A stretch of 64,000 nt of DNA. Origin: Cristatella mucedo. Taxonomy: Eukaryota > Bryozoa > Phylactolaemata > Cristatellidae. Shown here piece after piece: positions 22,563 through 33,794 of the stretch (its first letter is position 1; the number at the start of each line of letters is the position of its first letter). The notes beneath the pieces were generated by a model, which was given only the letters and a program-made list of their open reading frames with translations, did no database searches and was not told the origin of the DNA. The translations under genes were made by a program, and so were the position numbers. The stretch is taken from contig WPIO01000017.1 of NCBI GenBank assembly GCA_009760855.2, forward strand, positions 1,299,501-1,363,500. The letters run 5' to 3'.

Positions 22563-22829
22563 ATTATCAGGTGATCGATGGTATTACGTACGATACAGCT
22601 GGAATTTCCAAAATGAACTACACAAAACCGAAGTTCTCATTTCTAGCTTATACTAAAATGGTGTTTCAGGCTTACCAGCCAAATTTCTCGCGATTGCACG
22701 TGCGTGCTCTCACGCTATAACCTCCAATTGCCCGGACCAAGCACTCTTTTCACTTATTCGAAAGGCGGTAGAGCTGCCATTTCCTCAAAAGGCTGCGCCA
22801 AACTGCGGTTTTGAATCCAAACTGTAGAG

Positions 22830-23440
22830 AACAGTATGCCAGATTTGACGCGCGGCTCGACGCGAGTCCTGCCGTACCGCCAGAACACCGGGTCGCAGTC
22901 GCTTAGCTTCCACGGCCGGCCGTTGCCTCGCAACCTTCTGCGGCCGGCCCCACAGCCGTTGCCTCGCAACCTCAGCGCGTTAGGCGACGTCCGCGCTGCT
23001 GTCACGTCGGCTAGAGGCGCTACCCGCGTGCGCGCACCGTAATCTATACTCTGGCTTTCGGAGAAGAAAAATACGCAAAAGCCGACGAACCGCGCCGCGA
23101 GGGCAGGTTACGTAAATATTTGGAGCGCACGCCGCGATGTTTGCTTTCAACTGCGGCTACCCCATACGTTCGCGTATAGGCCGCCGTCCGGGGGCAGAAC
23201 GAAATGCCGGTTGTCCAGACGGGGCGTCGCCTCGCACACGGGCCCGCGCACTTGTCCAACTCTCTCTCTCTCTCTCTCTCGCCGAACGCGCCCCTGCCAT
23301 CTGCCGGGCAGGCGTCTAGCGGCGGCCTGCTTGCGCGATTGCGGCTCCCGTAGCAAGGCTTCGGTCGGCGAGCGCAGTCCGACGGCCGCAGCTGCCTGCC
23401 TGAGTCGACGATCAGTTAGTAGCTATACGCCTGTAAAAAG
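22830..23440. promoter_or_regulatory. CpG-rich island, candidate promoter
   Basis: Markedly G/C- and CpG-rich compared with its surroundings, containing two identical GTTGCCTCGCAAC motifs (22922-22934 and 22958-22970) and a (TC)10 run (23261-23280). Overlapping frames on both strands are composition-driven. No adjoining gene is recognisable, so promoter status is inferred from composition alone. Confidence 0.35.
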
Positions 23441-23534
23441 TTACTGAAAAAGATCATCGTTGTCGAGGTCACCGCTCAGAATCGTCATTTCTCGTACGCT
23501 TCAAAAAAAGAGGCACTCTAAAAAGGAAATAAGT

Positions 23535-23720
23535 AAATAGTGCATTCGCTTGAGAGCCCTGAGAGAACGTAGTAACCTCTATTCAGGCGCTTCACGTACG
23601 CCATCGGGCTCGAGCCCACGACCTCGGCCTTCAATTACATTCACCTTGACCTACCTTAGTCCGAGGCGAGGGCCTTAACCACTGGACCAAACCAGTGTGA
23701 CTTTAGCTGAACGAAAGAGC
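23535..23720 (-). mobile_element. SINE1, complete
   Basis: Minus strand: A-box-like TGGTCCAGTGGTTAAGG, B-box GGGCTCGAGCC-type (complement near 23605-23620), then the LINE-shared 3' part with AAGCGCCTGAATAGAGG. An extra 20-30 bp (around 23628-23655) lies between the boxes compared with the 24505 copy. Confidence 0.75.
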
Positions 23721-23764
23721 TACCGCACGATTTACGTGCGCGACGGTCTGCACGAAGGTGACAA

Positions 23765-23918
23765 GGTCATGACTAACCATGTTATTCATGTTGTTTGTCG
23801 AGCATGATATTACTCACTGTTCAATCGCGTTTCCCTTTGCAGCAAATGTAAAGCGCCTAGAAAGAGATTGAGTTCTCTGAGGGCGCTTTATCAAGTGCAT
23901 TATTATTATTTGTATTAT
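23765..23918 (+). mobile_element. LINE-B 3' tail
   Basis: CTAACCATGTTATTCATG, TTTCCCTTTGCAGCAAATG, AAAGCGCC ... GGGCGCTTTATCAAG and an ATT tail. Both hairpin arms are intact. Confidence 0.88.
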
Positions 23919-24504
23919 GACGGCGACGGGCTACGTCATCCGCTGACCATCCGGGAGCCGACGTCATTGTTCATAAAAACCAAAAAAGCGAAAGATCAAA
24001 AATCACAAAAAACCAAAGAAATTCTCTTACACTTTTTTCGTGAGTGCTGTACGAACAGACTCGATATATTATGGCCACTACTCGGTAAATTAAGAGTAAT
24101 GTCCTAATGCTCAGAGCCATGTTTAACTTCAAGTTCGGATATGTAAGAGTAAGCAGACACGATCAAACAGGTTGGTAAAGCAAACTTACAGAAATATCTC
24201 GTTTTATTGAACTATTTTAAATGAGGACATCAGCTTCTACCTATGGATTTGACTTCTAAGATCGAGCGAATGATTCTGATTTCTCTGGCGATGCGATATC
24301 TCAAGTCGGTGTGACTGTAGTGTCTAAATCCTGCTGAAGGCGATTCAAAATTTATGTATGCATTTTCAACTAATTAGTGCAATGGAAGATAAACTATTAA
24401 AACGGAAGTTTCACATTTAGTGCCTACGACTGTCTAACCATTGCCACTACTGACCGTAAGATCTGCACCTGCAGCCCAATTATTCCTCGGTCTGTGTTGA
24501 ACAG

Positions 24505-24655
24505 CCACTTGTGATTTGGTCCAGCGGTTGAGGTGCTCGCCCCGACCAAGGTCTGGTTGAGGTCGTGGGTTCGAGCCCCGAGACATATGTGAAGCGCCTG
24601 AATGGAGATTAAATTCTGTGGAGCCCTATAGAAATGAATTATATTTCTCTTGCTA
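24505..24655 (+). mobile_element. SINE1, complete, best A and B boxes
   Basis: tRNA-derived SINE: A box TGGTCCAGCGG at 24517-24527 and B box GGTTCGAGCCC at 24568-24578, tRNA-like spacing. The head is followed at once by GAAGCGCCTGAATGGAGATT, the 3' motif of the ATT-tailed LINEs. The family presumably relies on RNA polymerase III for transcription and on a LINE-B/D-type RT for copying. The right hairpin arm is decayed in this copy. Confidence 0.82.
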
Positions 24656-24659
24656 AGAG

Positions 24660-25484
24660 TTTAACTGAAATTTGCACATTTATTTCCTTGCTCCAGAATT
24701 TTAGTTCAATAAACTTTTTCTGAGTTAACAAGTCTCAGTTACACGGCATCTTACGGGCATATATTTACCTTGTAGAAGAACAATGACCTCTTCATGTTGC
24801 CCTTTTCCAAAGTCATCGCCACCAAATTTATCGACACCGCTGATCTAGTGGCTTAGCTAGATATCTGCCACTGTTTAAATAAATATGTCTCATCCTTTTC
24901 TGGTAGGCTGTGATAAATAACCATCAAGTTTAGATAGACTGTATAAGGAAATGGTGTGACTACCCAGACAAAAACAAGAACAGTTGATTATGACAGTAGT
25001 TTCCGTTACAATATATACCAAAATCAGCTGTTGATCGCCAATTTAGATTATATACTCTCTGAAAATAAATAAATGGTAGCAATTTGTAGGTTTTATACTG
25101 AGCGACAACGCATTCATGAATCCGAAGACTGGCTTCGCAGTTAAGGGAAGCCGCCACGCTCTGCTCAGTCTGCTTCAAGCGTAACCATGGCGGCGGTGAA
25201 GGCAGCCCGGTGGCTGTCCTGAGTCAATCGTCTAGCAAGAAAGTTCATTGAAGTTAGAACGCAGGAACTGGTCTACAATCTGCTATAGAATCGCTCCAGT
25301 TTATTTTACGCATGTACGTGCTAAGGAAAAGGACGACGACTGTTCGGTGCTTCCGCCTTCAAAAGAGCTTTGCGTTCTCTCTTGACTTTTGGAGCTCAAG
25401 CATAGAAATGCGGTTTCTTGGAATTGGACCAAAATAGCCACAAGCAGCAGCGAATAATGGCAACTCGATATGTCAATGTCGATG
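24660..25484. other. Unannotated interval
   Basis: AT-rich, with only short frames lacking recognisable motifs. Confidence 0.4.
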
Positions 25485-25683
25485 TCATGCTCACTAACCA
25501 CAATTGCATGCTGACCCTGTGCATGTCGCCCCTAACCATGTTATTCATGCTGTTTATCGAGCTTGATATTACTCGCTATTCAATCGCGTTTCCCTTTGCA
25601 GCAAATGTAAAGCGCCTAGCGAGAGATTGAGTTCTCCAAGGGCGCTTTATCAAGTGCATTATTATTATTATTATTATTATTAT
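25485..25683 (+). mobile_element. LINE-B 3' tail
   Basis: Begins CTCACTAACCACAATTGCATG, then CTAACCATGTTATTCATG, AAAGCGCC ... GGGCGCTTTATC and an (ATT)8-type tail. Intact hairpin arms; well preserved, so probably a relatively recent insertion. Confidence 0.88.
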
Positions 25684-25689
25684 AGAGTC

Positions 25690-27060
25690 AAGCATGCCCT
25701 GCCGAATGCCTTTCCACATGCGCACTAGCAGTGAATGATGCCATTTGCCCAAAGCCTTCGGTCGGACTGTCTCGCGCTGTGCCACGGAATAGGGCGGATA
25801 GGATATGCATTGAACCAAGGCTAACAAACCGCGCGGTTGAGCTGGAATCTGAATGTGCTGAATCATCAGTAGCTGAAAATAATTTTTTACGTTTATACAT
25901 TTTTTTTTATAAAGATGCATCCTGCTCTTAGCATCATCACATTTTCTCTGGACTACATACTGAAAGCTGTCACTTTTTTATGAAAAAAGTGATGGCTTCC
26001 GATGCCTTGTCGTGGTATTAGTTGGGGAGCATGAATTCAAAAGTCTACCGAATACGTGGTATCTTCCTAGTTTTACAGTTTTAAAATAATATTGGTTTGT
26101 CGCTGATTGTATATTAGTATTCCAGTCGGCTTTGCTGCTGCAGCTGGTTAGAATCGCTGACTAGATGACTGATGAAGATCGTAGAACGCCACCGGTGGCA
26201 TCAAGCGTACCGACCACGTTAGTCACAACAGCATTTATCACGAACGTTATGACGCATTGCTTCGTGTAGTGGCTTCTTTATCTCTGTTAACTATTCTGAT
26301 TGCGTTCGAGCTATTTACAGTTGTGACGATGGCTCACGCACATGCACAATGACGGCGATTCCCTATAGGAAATATGTAATCTATAATTTATATATATATC
26401 CTACTCCTGGATAGATCTGTTTTGTTTTTTAATGTAAAGGCTTTCAGCCAAAAAGTAGATGAATATTGTTCTATTTTTATCGGAGTTAGTTTAAGCAATG
26501 AGCCTCATCAAAACCTTTTGTCGTCGTCACAGAGTAAACATCGACTTTCTCGCCATCAAGGAAAATTGCCGGTCTTGCCAGTGAGCGATAATTCAGCTAG
26601 CGTACTGGTGCTAGTTTTATGGCTCCAGAAGTTAGAGTGCCTGAGTTATGACCTAATCTAACTATATTATTTTGACTGTAGGTGAGTAGCACTCATAAAT
26701 GGAGGTCACAGCTGATTTTGTAGCTGGCTCTGGCAAATAGGAACAGAGCCGTACAATTTGTATCTAGATACTTTTATAAACAAAATCTATTCACGTACTT
26801 GAGGTTGGCAGTATCATTTACAATTATAAAATATGTCCGTGTGTCTCGTGAGCTTCCTAGAACGTGCTGCTGGTTTTTGAGAAAAATGAAATGTTTTTGA
26901 AGTTTCTATTTGGCGGCTACAAGTGTAAAAGGTCGCCAGTTGCTAATTCAGAAGCGTATTGAACCACACACAATTCAAGGTGCGTAAATGTGATTAAGAT
27001 AAAAAGTGTGAGCAAGTGAAAAAGTAAAAAGCTTCAAGTTTAATTTAAGTAAGAGTTTAA
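25690..27060. other. Unannotated interval
   Basis: Short frames only (up to 79 codons at 26422-26661). No repeat or domain recognised. Confidence 0.4.
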
Positions 27061-27065
27061 GGTTA

Positions 27066-27480
27066 ATAATAATTACACTGGCTCTAATTTAAATCGTTTG
27101 TATAGCGTCCCAATGAAACTTAATCTCTATCCAGCTGCTTTAAAACTCACTGCAATAAAAGCAATAACTAAGGGTTAATGACGTGCAAGGTAGCATGCTT
27201 GGGCAAGCATGCAACAGCCACTCAAGAAGCCACTCAGGGCCAACGGTTGTAATACCCCTGTTTAATAACATACACAGAATGATGCACAAGTAAGACCACA
27301 AAGCACACTGGAACGTGGTAGGAAAGTTCAATGGAGCATATTGAGAGCTGACCACGAACAGATGCGTCTTCAGCTGAGACTTGAGTGATGCGAGATCAGT
27401 GCGGTGGTGACAGAAGCCAGAGAATTCCAAAGTTCCGGACTTTTGGTGCATACAAACAGAATGCCCGATCACGTAAAGGT
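27066..27480 (-). mobile_element. LINE-C 3' fragment
   Basis: Minus strand: a C-terminal frame with LASLKSQLKTHLF (27140-27472), a 3' UTR with CACTCAGGGCC, a perfect 8-bp-arm hairpin (27193-27212) and the shared 3' motif GGATAGAGATTAAGTTTC. The same UTR segments recur at 41095-41720 and 32203-33790. Confidence 0.75.
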
Positions 27481-27839
27481 TTAAATGTAGTGCGAGAAAC
27501 GGCGGAAGTAATGCTCTCCCCTAATCTCTTCAAAGCAGTGGCGCGAGAAATTTAGCAGGTAAGCTTTCATTTTTTCAATAACTACACTGCCATGATTGGA
27601 GGGAATTTGGGTAAAAAAAGAGCTACGAGCACCAAATATGTATATGCACGACTATTGCTTGCGGCAACGTGATATAAAAACAACCGAGGAAGCTTAAGTT
27701 TCCCATCTTTGAAACTCGACGTAAACGTAGCTTGAATTTTTGAGCTTTCAGAGAATTAAAATCCAGTTGTGACACCCCATGATTTTTACCAGTCTTCGCT
27801 TAATCATTGTGAACTTTTCTCTACATCCGACGCACTTAC

Positions 27840-28130
27840 CTCCATTTCAGTCTCCATTGACAGGATACGCACTAAAAATGCTTTTAACCTTCTGAAGACT
27901 AGCGATGCTAAGGCCAACCTAATGGTTATGGGCAAACCTAGTGTCAACTGTAAGTTAGAAGACCACAACATCAAGATTAGTTCTTCTGGCTCATTGGTTT
28001 GTCGAACTCTCGTGACTTCAGAGCGCAATCTGAGCGTGCTAATCCAAAATGAGTTGTCATTTGATGATTCTCTCAGCGAGTTGCAAAGCGCTCGGATAAA
28101 ATTTGATTCTATAGGATGGCAATAAAAGAC
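27840..28130 (+). mobile_element. LINE post-RT fragment fused to a 3' tail
   Basis: Frame at 27769-28125 contains KANLMVMGKPSVNCKLEDHNIKI-type sequence and RNLSVLIQNELSFDD, matching the post-RT segment of LINE-B (compare MGKPSVIQKL and QSDLSLDD at 240-488). It runs straight into a decayed 3' end (GCGAGTTGCAAAGCGCTCGG), so the whole C-terminal region and UTR have been deleted. Confidence 0.7.
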
Positions 28131-28419
28131 TTTTTCTTAAAATAAGGATTTAATCAGTGAATCAAGATTGGAGAAAATCATCACACGGTATTAAATTAAG
28201 TGAAAAGTTATCATTCTATTTTTAGAGATAGATTATATGTATAGTTCACAAATTAAGGCATCACATCTACATCTTAAACATACTACTGCTACTTTAAAAA
28301 TACCTCGAGCCTGGCATATGGCATGCTGGGAATCAGGATCGACCAGATCCGATCCATGAAATTTGTTCTGGGTAAATCAGATAGTATCATCGGTCCTTAG
28401 CACGTCGTCACATTAACTG

Positions 28420-28645
28420 GGTCTTATCCCAGAGGTAAGGTGCTTGCATTTCGCGAACTAGGTACTGAGTTCGTATTCTGCACCAGGGGATTCTTTATTG
28501 CAGGGAATTCTATACAGGCAGCTGCAATCGGAAGGTGAAGGCAATGTTCTTCTGTCTCTACATTAAAGAGGCTGCTGAAGTCGCTGACTTTACTTCTTTT
28601 TAACGCTTACATAGTCGGCTCATGGCCTAAGAGAAATGGGGGTTT
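28420..28645 (+). mobile_element. SINE2, full-length
   Basis: tRNA-like head CCAGAGGTAAGGTGCTTGC and GAGTTCGTATTCTGC (B box), body GGATTCTTTATTGC and CAGCTGCAATCGG, then TTCTTCTGTCTC and AAAGAGGCTGCTG. Aligns over its length with the copy at 61530-61690. No LINE-B-type 3' end. Confidence 0.7.
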
Positions 28646-30341
28646 TCTGCAAGGCATTGTAATAGAAAAGTTTTTACATAGTTTGTCACAATATCAAAGT
28701 ATATAAAAAATCTTCACATCGATTGTATTAGCGCGCACTGCAGTTGCATTCCCGTCTGTCAATCAGGGGCGCCAAGAATTGGCGGCTGCAGATCATTAGA
28801 TTCAACTACTGCCCTCTAGAACGAGCACAAGTCGAGCATCGGTCAAGGTCTCTGGTCTCCGATCTCGGCAGACGTACTGGCTGCCTCCTCGAAACCCGAG
28901 CGTGGGATATGTAAAGCACACGTGCATTCAATCAGTGCGCTGGTAATCGTCTCTGGCACGTAAGCGGTCATTTAAGGCCCAGACTTAAAGCCCTATGTGG
29001 AGAGCAGGTGTGCGAGTCCCGATTGCTGGAGCACTGGCCTGGAAAACCAGTACAGACACCTCTACAACGTGCTGTAGGATCGTACCTCTCTGAAAGGCGA
29101 ACGCTGTCGGCTCTCAGTCCCAAATGAAGACGGACTTGGGCAATTCTATATTTTTAAATTACTGCGTGACTATGGACTAGACTCATCAGCGGCTATAAAT
29201 AGTGTTATCCCTCCACTCTCCTACAGATTTTTCCTAATCTAATTACCCGATTATGTTAAGTTTAGAAACGCTTGTGTGTGTACGCAACTCATAGCTATTA
29301 GAATGTTTCAAAAGTATTTTGGTGGCGATCTCAGTAAGTTTGCCAATTTTGGCAGCTGGATCAACAAAATCATGAAGATAGAATCATAACGGCAATTTTT
29401 CCGTCGCCCAGTTAGAGCCTAAAATGCTTTTTGCATGCCCCTGATACTAAACAACATTACTCATCTCAGACAGCACAGTCAGCGTAAGCAGTGAAAATTT
29501 ATGAAGGTTACAAGCAATTGAAGGATTAAGCAGAAAAGAAGGATAACTTCTGAAAGAGAGGTAAACGTACGGAAAACAGAATAATAGCCGGCACGGCGCA
29601 GGAATTGTGGAAATGAGTTCCTTTGTTTGGAGCTGCAGAGCAAAAGCAGCAGTCATACATTTATAGTAAGGGAAGCGAGCCTGCATCGTAAAAACACACA
29701 GAAAGAAGCTGATGTTGAAGAAAATCTTGTACTAGTAAAGGTTTTCAGGTAAAGAATCGTAATTCAATGGTTGATATCCTCAAAGCAACGCGAAAATCTC
29801 GCTTTCTTTAGCCACTCTCTGAGGCCTTGGTCACAGGTGGTAACACATGCAAAAAGGAATGGCGTTCCATTTTAGCTACCATACGAATGCAAATACGTAA
29901 ATATGGCCACATTTTTTTAGTGCAGAGCTTAAATTTCTAACGAATATAATAAATAGTAAGTGCAAAAAATAAAACTGGCCTCAGTGTAGTTCTTGAGAAT
30001 TGAACTCACATCTCTTGCAATGAGGAATTAGTGCTGGGAAGCATGAGCTTGCCGGCATTGTCAGCTTGCATAGGAGTATTAAAAACGAGAATTGACATCC
30101 ATAACTGATGCAGCAGTTAATTTTTCTTAAGCCAATACCTTAGTAAGCCAGAATGAAGACCAGTGCTAGCGATATCTGATCCATCCCAGTCGCAGTCCAG
30201 CACATGAATTAACTATGGAAGTTTGAAGTGACTGTAATTCACTCAGCTCACAATTGGCAACTGAGCGATAGATATATTTAAGATATACTAGCTGCTAATT
30301 TGGATTGGACGTTCAAAATTAGCAATATATAGAAGCGACCA
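28646..30341. other. Region downstream of innexin 1, unannotated
   Basis: Would hold the innexin 1 3' UTR. I found no clear AATAAA on the minus strand in the first 100 bases after the stop. Possible unclassified repeat at 28730-29150 (GTGCGAGTCCCGATTG resembles a B box). Short frames only. Confidence 0.4.
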
Positions 30342-31593
30342 TTATGCTTTACCGGCCTCTTTCAGACGCCTGCATTTTCTCGAAAGGCTATCGTCATTGC
30401 AGGCTTTATCGGCTACGATTGCAACCAGACGCTGTGCATGCCGAGCTTTATAGATGTCCCACAGTGCAGCGACAACTTCTGAGCAAATCACGTCATTCGT
30501 ATTCTTCGAAAGCAGATGTAGCACAAACACGCCATCCTGATGCAGATAGTCAGCCACGAAATGGTGCAGCACTTTCTTGTCCGAGCTGGTGCCCCTGACC
30601 GACTCCATTATGTTTACGTATTTCCTGACGTACGCGAGCCGGCTGTGCACGAACAGACTCGAGAGCCACTGCACGAGGCCGCAGACGCTGGCGATCGACA
30701 CGAACACGAGCCAGAACCAAATAAACACGTAGATTCTCTCGTTGAATAGGTTTATGGGCAGCACGCACTGCACCGTATAGGGCTGCACGTTGCCTAGCTG
30801 TCTGACAACGAAGTCGCACATGGTCACTCTGGGAAACAGCTTGGACGCCTGTCCAGCGTCTGACCTGGCCATATGTTTGGCCATCTCGTAGCCGTACACT
30901 TGATACTTTCCGCCGAGCAAACTATTGAGCAGCCACAGCTGACCCGCGGCGTTAATTATATATAGAACCTTGGTGATGACGTATAGGGTCACCGTGTAGT
31001 TACCATAGCCTCGACCGCAAGCCAAGCAGCAGCATTCTCTGCTAATGCGCTTGAGAATCTTCGAGCACCGACTGGTCTTGAGGTATTTTTGATAAAGCAG
31101 CGACCGGTCAATGTGACGGGCCATGTAGTGCACTGTATGGTCTCTGACATCCGGGTTCAGATTTTCGTTCGAGTTCACCAGCTCGACGAGAGCGTTAATG
31201 TCGAGTCCGTTGCGGCCATTGCACAATCGCCACACGATGTGCGGCACGAGAAAGAGGAATGCCTGCAGCAGCAGGATCAGCGGTATCCACTGGTAGTAGG
31301 TCAGCACGCTCTCTCGGGTCTCCGACTGCGTCAGCGGCGCCCGTCCTTCCGGCAAGTAGTAAGTGTTGGAGATCCAGCAGATCTGGTGCACGTAGTTCAC
31401 CATCGACCCCGTTATGGTGTCCTGGCACCAGCAGACGATTGGATCGCCGACGTACTGCTTGGTGCTCACCAGCACGGCGTAGACAGCCAGCAGCACCACC
31501 GAGTACCTGTGATTAAGTCGATCGTAGAAGTCGTCGTCCCATCGAGCGCCGAATGTTCCCACTCGTCCTATGGCGTCGAGGACAGCCGATAAG
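30342..31593 (-). CDS. Innexin 1, main coding exon (gap-junction channel subunit)
   Basis: Innexins form hexameric or octameric plasma-membrane hemichannels that dock between cells as invertebrate gap junctions. The exon encodes 416 residues. Counting from the Val of VGTFGARW: TM1 about 20-36; first extracellular loop with Cys44 and Cys62; family signature YYQWIP at 89-94 leading into TM2 (94-112); cytoplasmic loop; TM3 about 191-215; second loop with Cys249 and Cys266 inside FPRVTMCDF and TVQCVLPINLFNE; TM4 about 279-301; cytoplasmic tail rich in Lys and Arg. The open frame extends ten codons upstream of VGTFG (LSAVLDAIGR) to a pyrimidine-rich stretch ending in CAG at 31594-31596. There is no in-frame ATG before residue 53, so a small 5' exon must supply the start. 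Stop is TAA at 30342-30344. An extra Cys46 makes a CWC in loop 1. Paralogue of the gene at 51027-52278. Family assignment is certain; the N-terminus is incomplete. Confidence 0.95.
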
Positions 31594-32200
31594 CTGCAAG
31601 AAGAAGACAGTGAAGAAGTGCCAAAGCGCTGGACGTTTTCGTGGCGACAGTTGAAGAGGTTCTCGGTTGATCTTTCGTTAATACTGATCGTGGTTATTGC
31701 GGTAATAAGGGCAGGAGTACCTTGGCTGCACGAACTAACCTTTTCCAGCTTAAATTAGTGTGTGGCCTTCGCAGTTCTTCCTGCTTTGCCCTAATGGGTG
31801 GCGAAGAGTCGTCAGCCATTGGGGCAAAGGTGACTGTCGCAGCAAGTCGTTGGACATGAGCAAGTGATAACCGCCCGCTGTGCAGGCATGCCACCGTCTT
31901 TGCTTTTAGCACGCGATGGACGTTACACGCCGAGAGGGCTTTAGACAGCCGCTGGGGTGACTACCTTTTAATCGCACGCCAGATGGCTACCGGCAGGAAA
32001 AGGGAAACAGCAGCTGGGCTAGGGCGAAATGCAATCCATCGGAGTCGTTCGGGCAGGAAAGGGGCTATTTGAAAGGGACCAATTGCTCGGCTAGCAATGC
32101 CTCGCTGTACTTATCATTCCAATCTATTGAGTCAGCTGCAATAGTTGGAAAATTATACTTTAGTCTGGATGAGAGTTGAATCTTTATTTTGGCAATTTTC
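31594..32200. other. Intron or upstream region of innexin 1
   Basis: Begins with the splice acceptor of innexin 1 (minus strand: CTTCTTCACTG ... TTCTTGCAG, 31594-31618). The missing 5' exon and promoter should lie here or further up. I could not identify them by eye. Confidence 0.5.
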
Positions 32201-32202
32201 TT

Positions 32203-32786
32203 AATAATAATAATAGTTATTATATTTACAATAAATCGTTTGTAAGTAACCTAGGAGAACTGAATCTCTATCCAAGCATCTTAAAACTTGTAAGAGGATA
32301 ATAATAACCAACTAATAACCAAGGGTACGAGGCATGTACCTGTACGGAATCGTGCATGAAACAGTGGATAAGTATCGTGCTTAAACCAGCAGGCTTGCAG
32401 CGGCTATCGGCCGCTCAACTTAGCGTTTCTGTGCTGCCGAAGCTGCCGCCGACCTGCAGAAGCCGTGGGCCGCTCAAAATAACGTATGTCTCCTTACAAC
32501 AAAAGCTGCCGCCGGCATTACAGCTCTCAGCCTGCAGCTAGGACGCACAAGCAGCCCATCAATCGCCTAGCACTAAGAGCTAGCGCAAGAGACTGTAGGC
32601 CTCAGCCCAGCCACTCCTAGCAGAGACGGACCCTAGCTGACCACGCGACTGTCGGCTCTCTCCTCTCGCTCTCTTTTCTCCCGCTGTCCGGGCTAGACAG
32701 GATCCTCTTTCATCTCTCTTCCACCCACCCACTCACTGTACCAGAGGCGTTGGCATTTAATGATTATTTTTTCTGGATCTTTGGCT

Positions 32787-32818
<32 letters not shown>

Positions 32819-33790
32819 TCCAATCCAACTTACATCCCAATAGGCTACAGCAAACATATAGGCATTTAGGGCCACCGTTATTTGGATCTCTGTCTAGTAA
32901 CATGCACTGAATCGCAAAAGGGTACTTGTATGAAGTAAACTTGAGCTATGAAAAGATCACGGGGTCACTGAGACGAAGTGAATGCTGACCGGTACAAATG
33001 CGTCTTTAGCTGAGACTTAAATGGTGCAAGGTCATAGCAGGTAGTGAGTGACCTGCTTGATGCGAGTTCCACACTTTCGGTATATAGGAGCTCATGGCGC
33101 CGATACCCGGAAAATTTCCATTTTTTAACACACTGGTGGATCAAGGAGATCGAATGCTAGGCTGGTGAAAGCGAGTTAAGCAACATTTGAGCCAAAACGA
33201 GAACCTTGGAATCAATTCATTTTGGACAAGGGACAAGTGGACTGCAGATAGAAGTGGTGTGCTGAGGCGGCTATGCAGTCAGCGACCGACCCGCCGAGCT
33301 GCTTAGCTTTGCACCAGTTGCAGACGACCAAAGGCACAGCCTCGGAGTACTGAGTTAATTTAATGGCAGTAATCAGGACGCGATGTCAAGCAAGTGAAAT
33401 CAATTTAGCTGTCTTACTCATACCTAAGCCGGTCGTGATTTTGATAATTCTCCTTAGCTAAAAATAGGCTGAATTGACAGAGAAAATAGGCTTATGTAAT
33501 GATAATTCATTTTGGAATAGCACCCTCAGATAACGGACCGACATCATGGTAGTGCTACTAGATGAGCAAATGTCAAGGGCGAGGTCTTCTTAATTTAGGG
33601 TAACACCAGGCTTGCCCACAACTAGTGAGTTGGTCTTTTCATCGATAAGCTTCTGAACGCTAGTGGCCATACAAACACTAATGTCATCTGCAAGGATATC
33701 GAGTGAGTCGGATGAGGGACGAGGCTTAAAAGGGTAAAATGATAGACGGAATTCGGTGTAGAAATACAATACAACGTTGTGCTATGCGAT
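32203..33790 (-). mobile_element. LINE-C 3' half, decayed
   Basis: Reading downward: a corrupted RT catalytic block (FYTEFRLSFYPFKP near 33750), post-RT segment (TNSLVVGKPGVTLN near 33610-33640), C-terminal region (33000-33100 matches the KTHLF block of 27066-27480), UTR with a degraded CACTC-AGGGCC segment, and the shared 3' motif and AAT tail at 32203-32290. About 450 bp at 32400-32850 (including a TA run) interrupts the UTR. Inactive. Confidence 0.65.
32787..32819. repeat. (TA)n microsatellite
   Basis: About 13 uninterrupted TA units, then TACATATA. Lies inside the interrupted LINE-C 3' UTR. Confidence 0.9.
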
Positions 33791-33794
33791 GGCA

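Noticed and set aside
24505-24655. Candidate functional tRNA genes at the A/B-box loci
   Set aside because: Heads lack a clean cloverleaf and CCA-adjacent end, occur in multiple diverged copies and continue into SINE bodies.
28980-29130. B-box-like GTGCGAGTCCCGATTG with nearby repeats
   Set aside because: No second copy in the window and no clear A box; too weak to call a SINE.
31089-31592. 167-codon plus-strand frame opposite innexin 1
   Set aside because: Antisense shadow of the innexin exon, parallel to the larger one opposite innexin 2.
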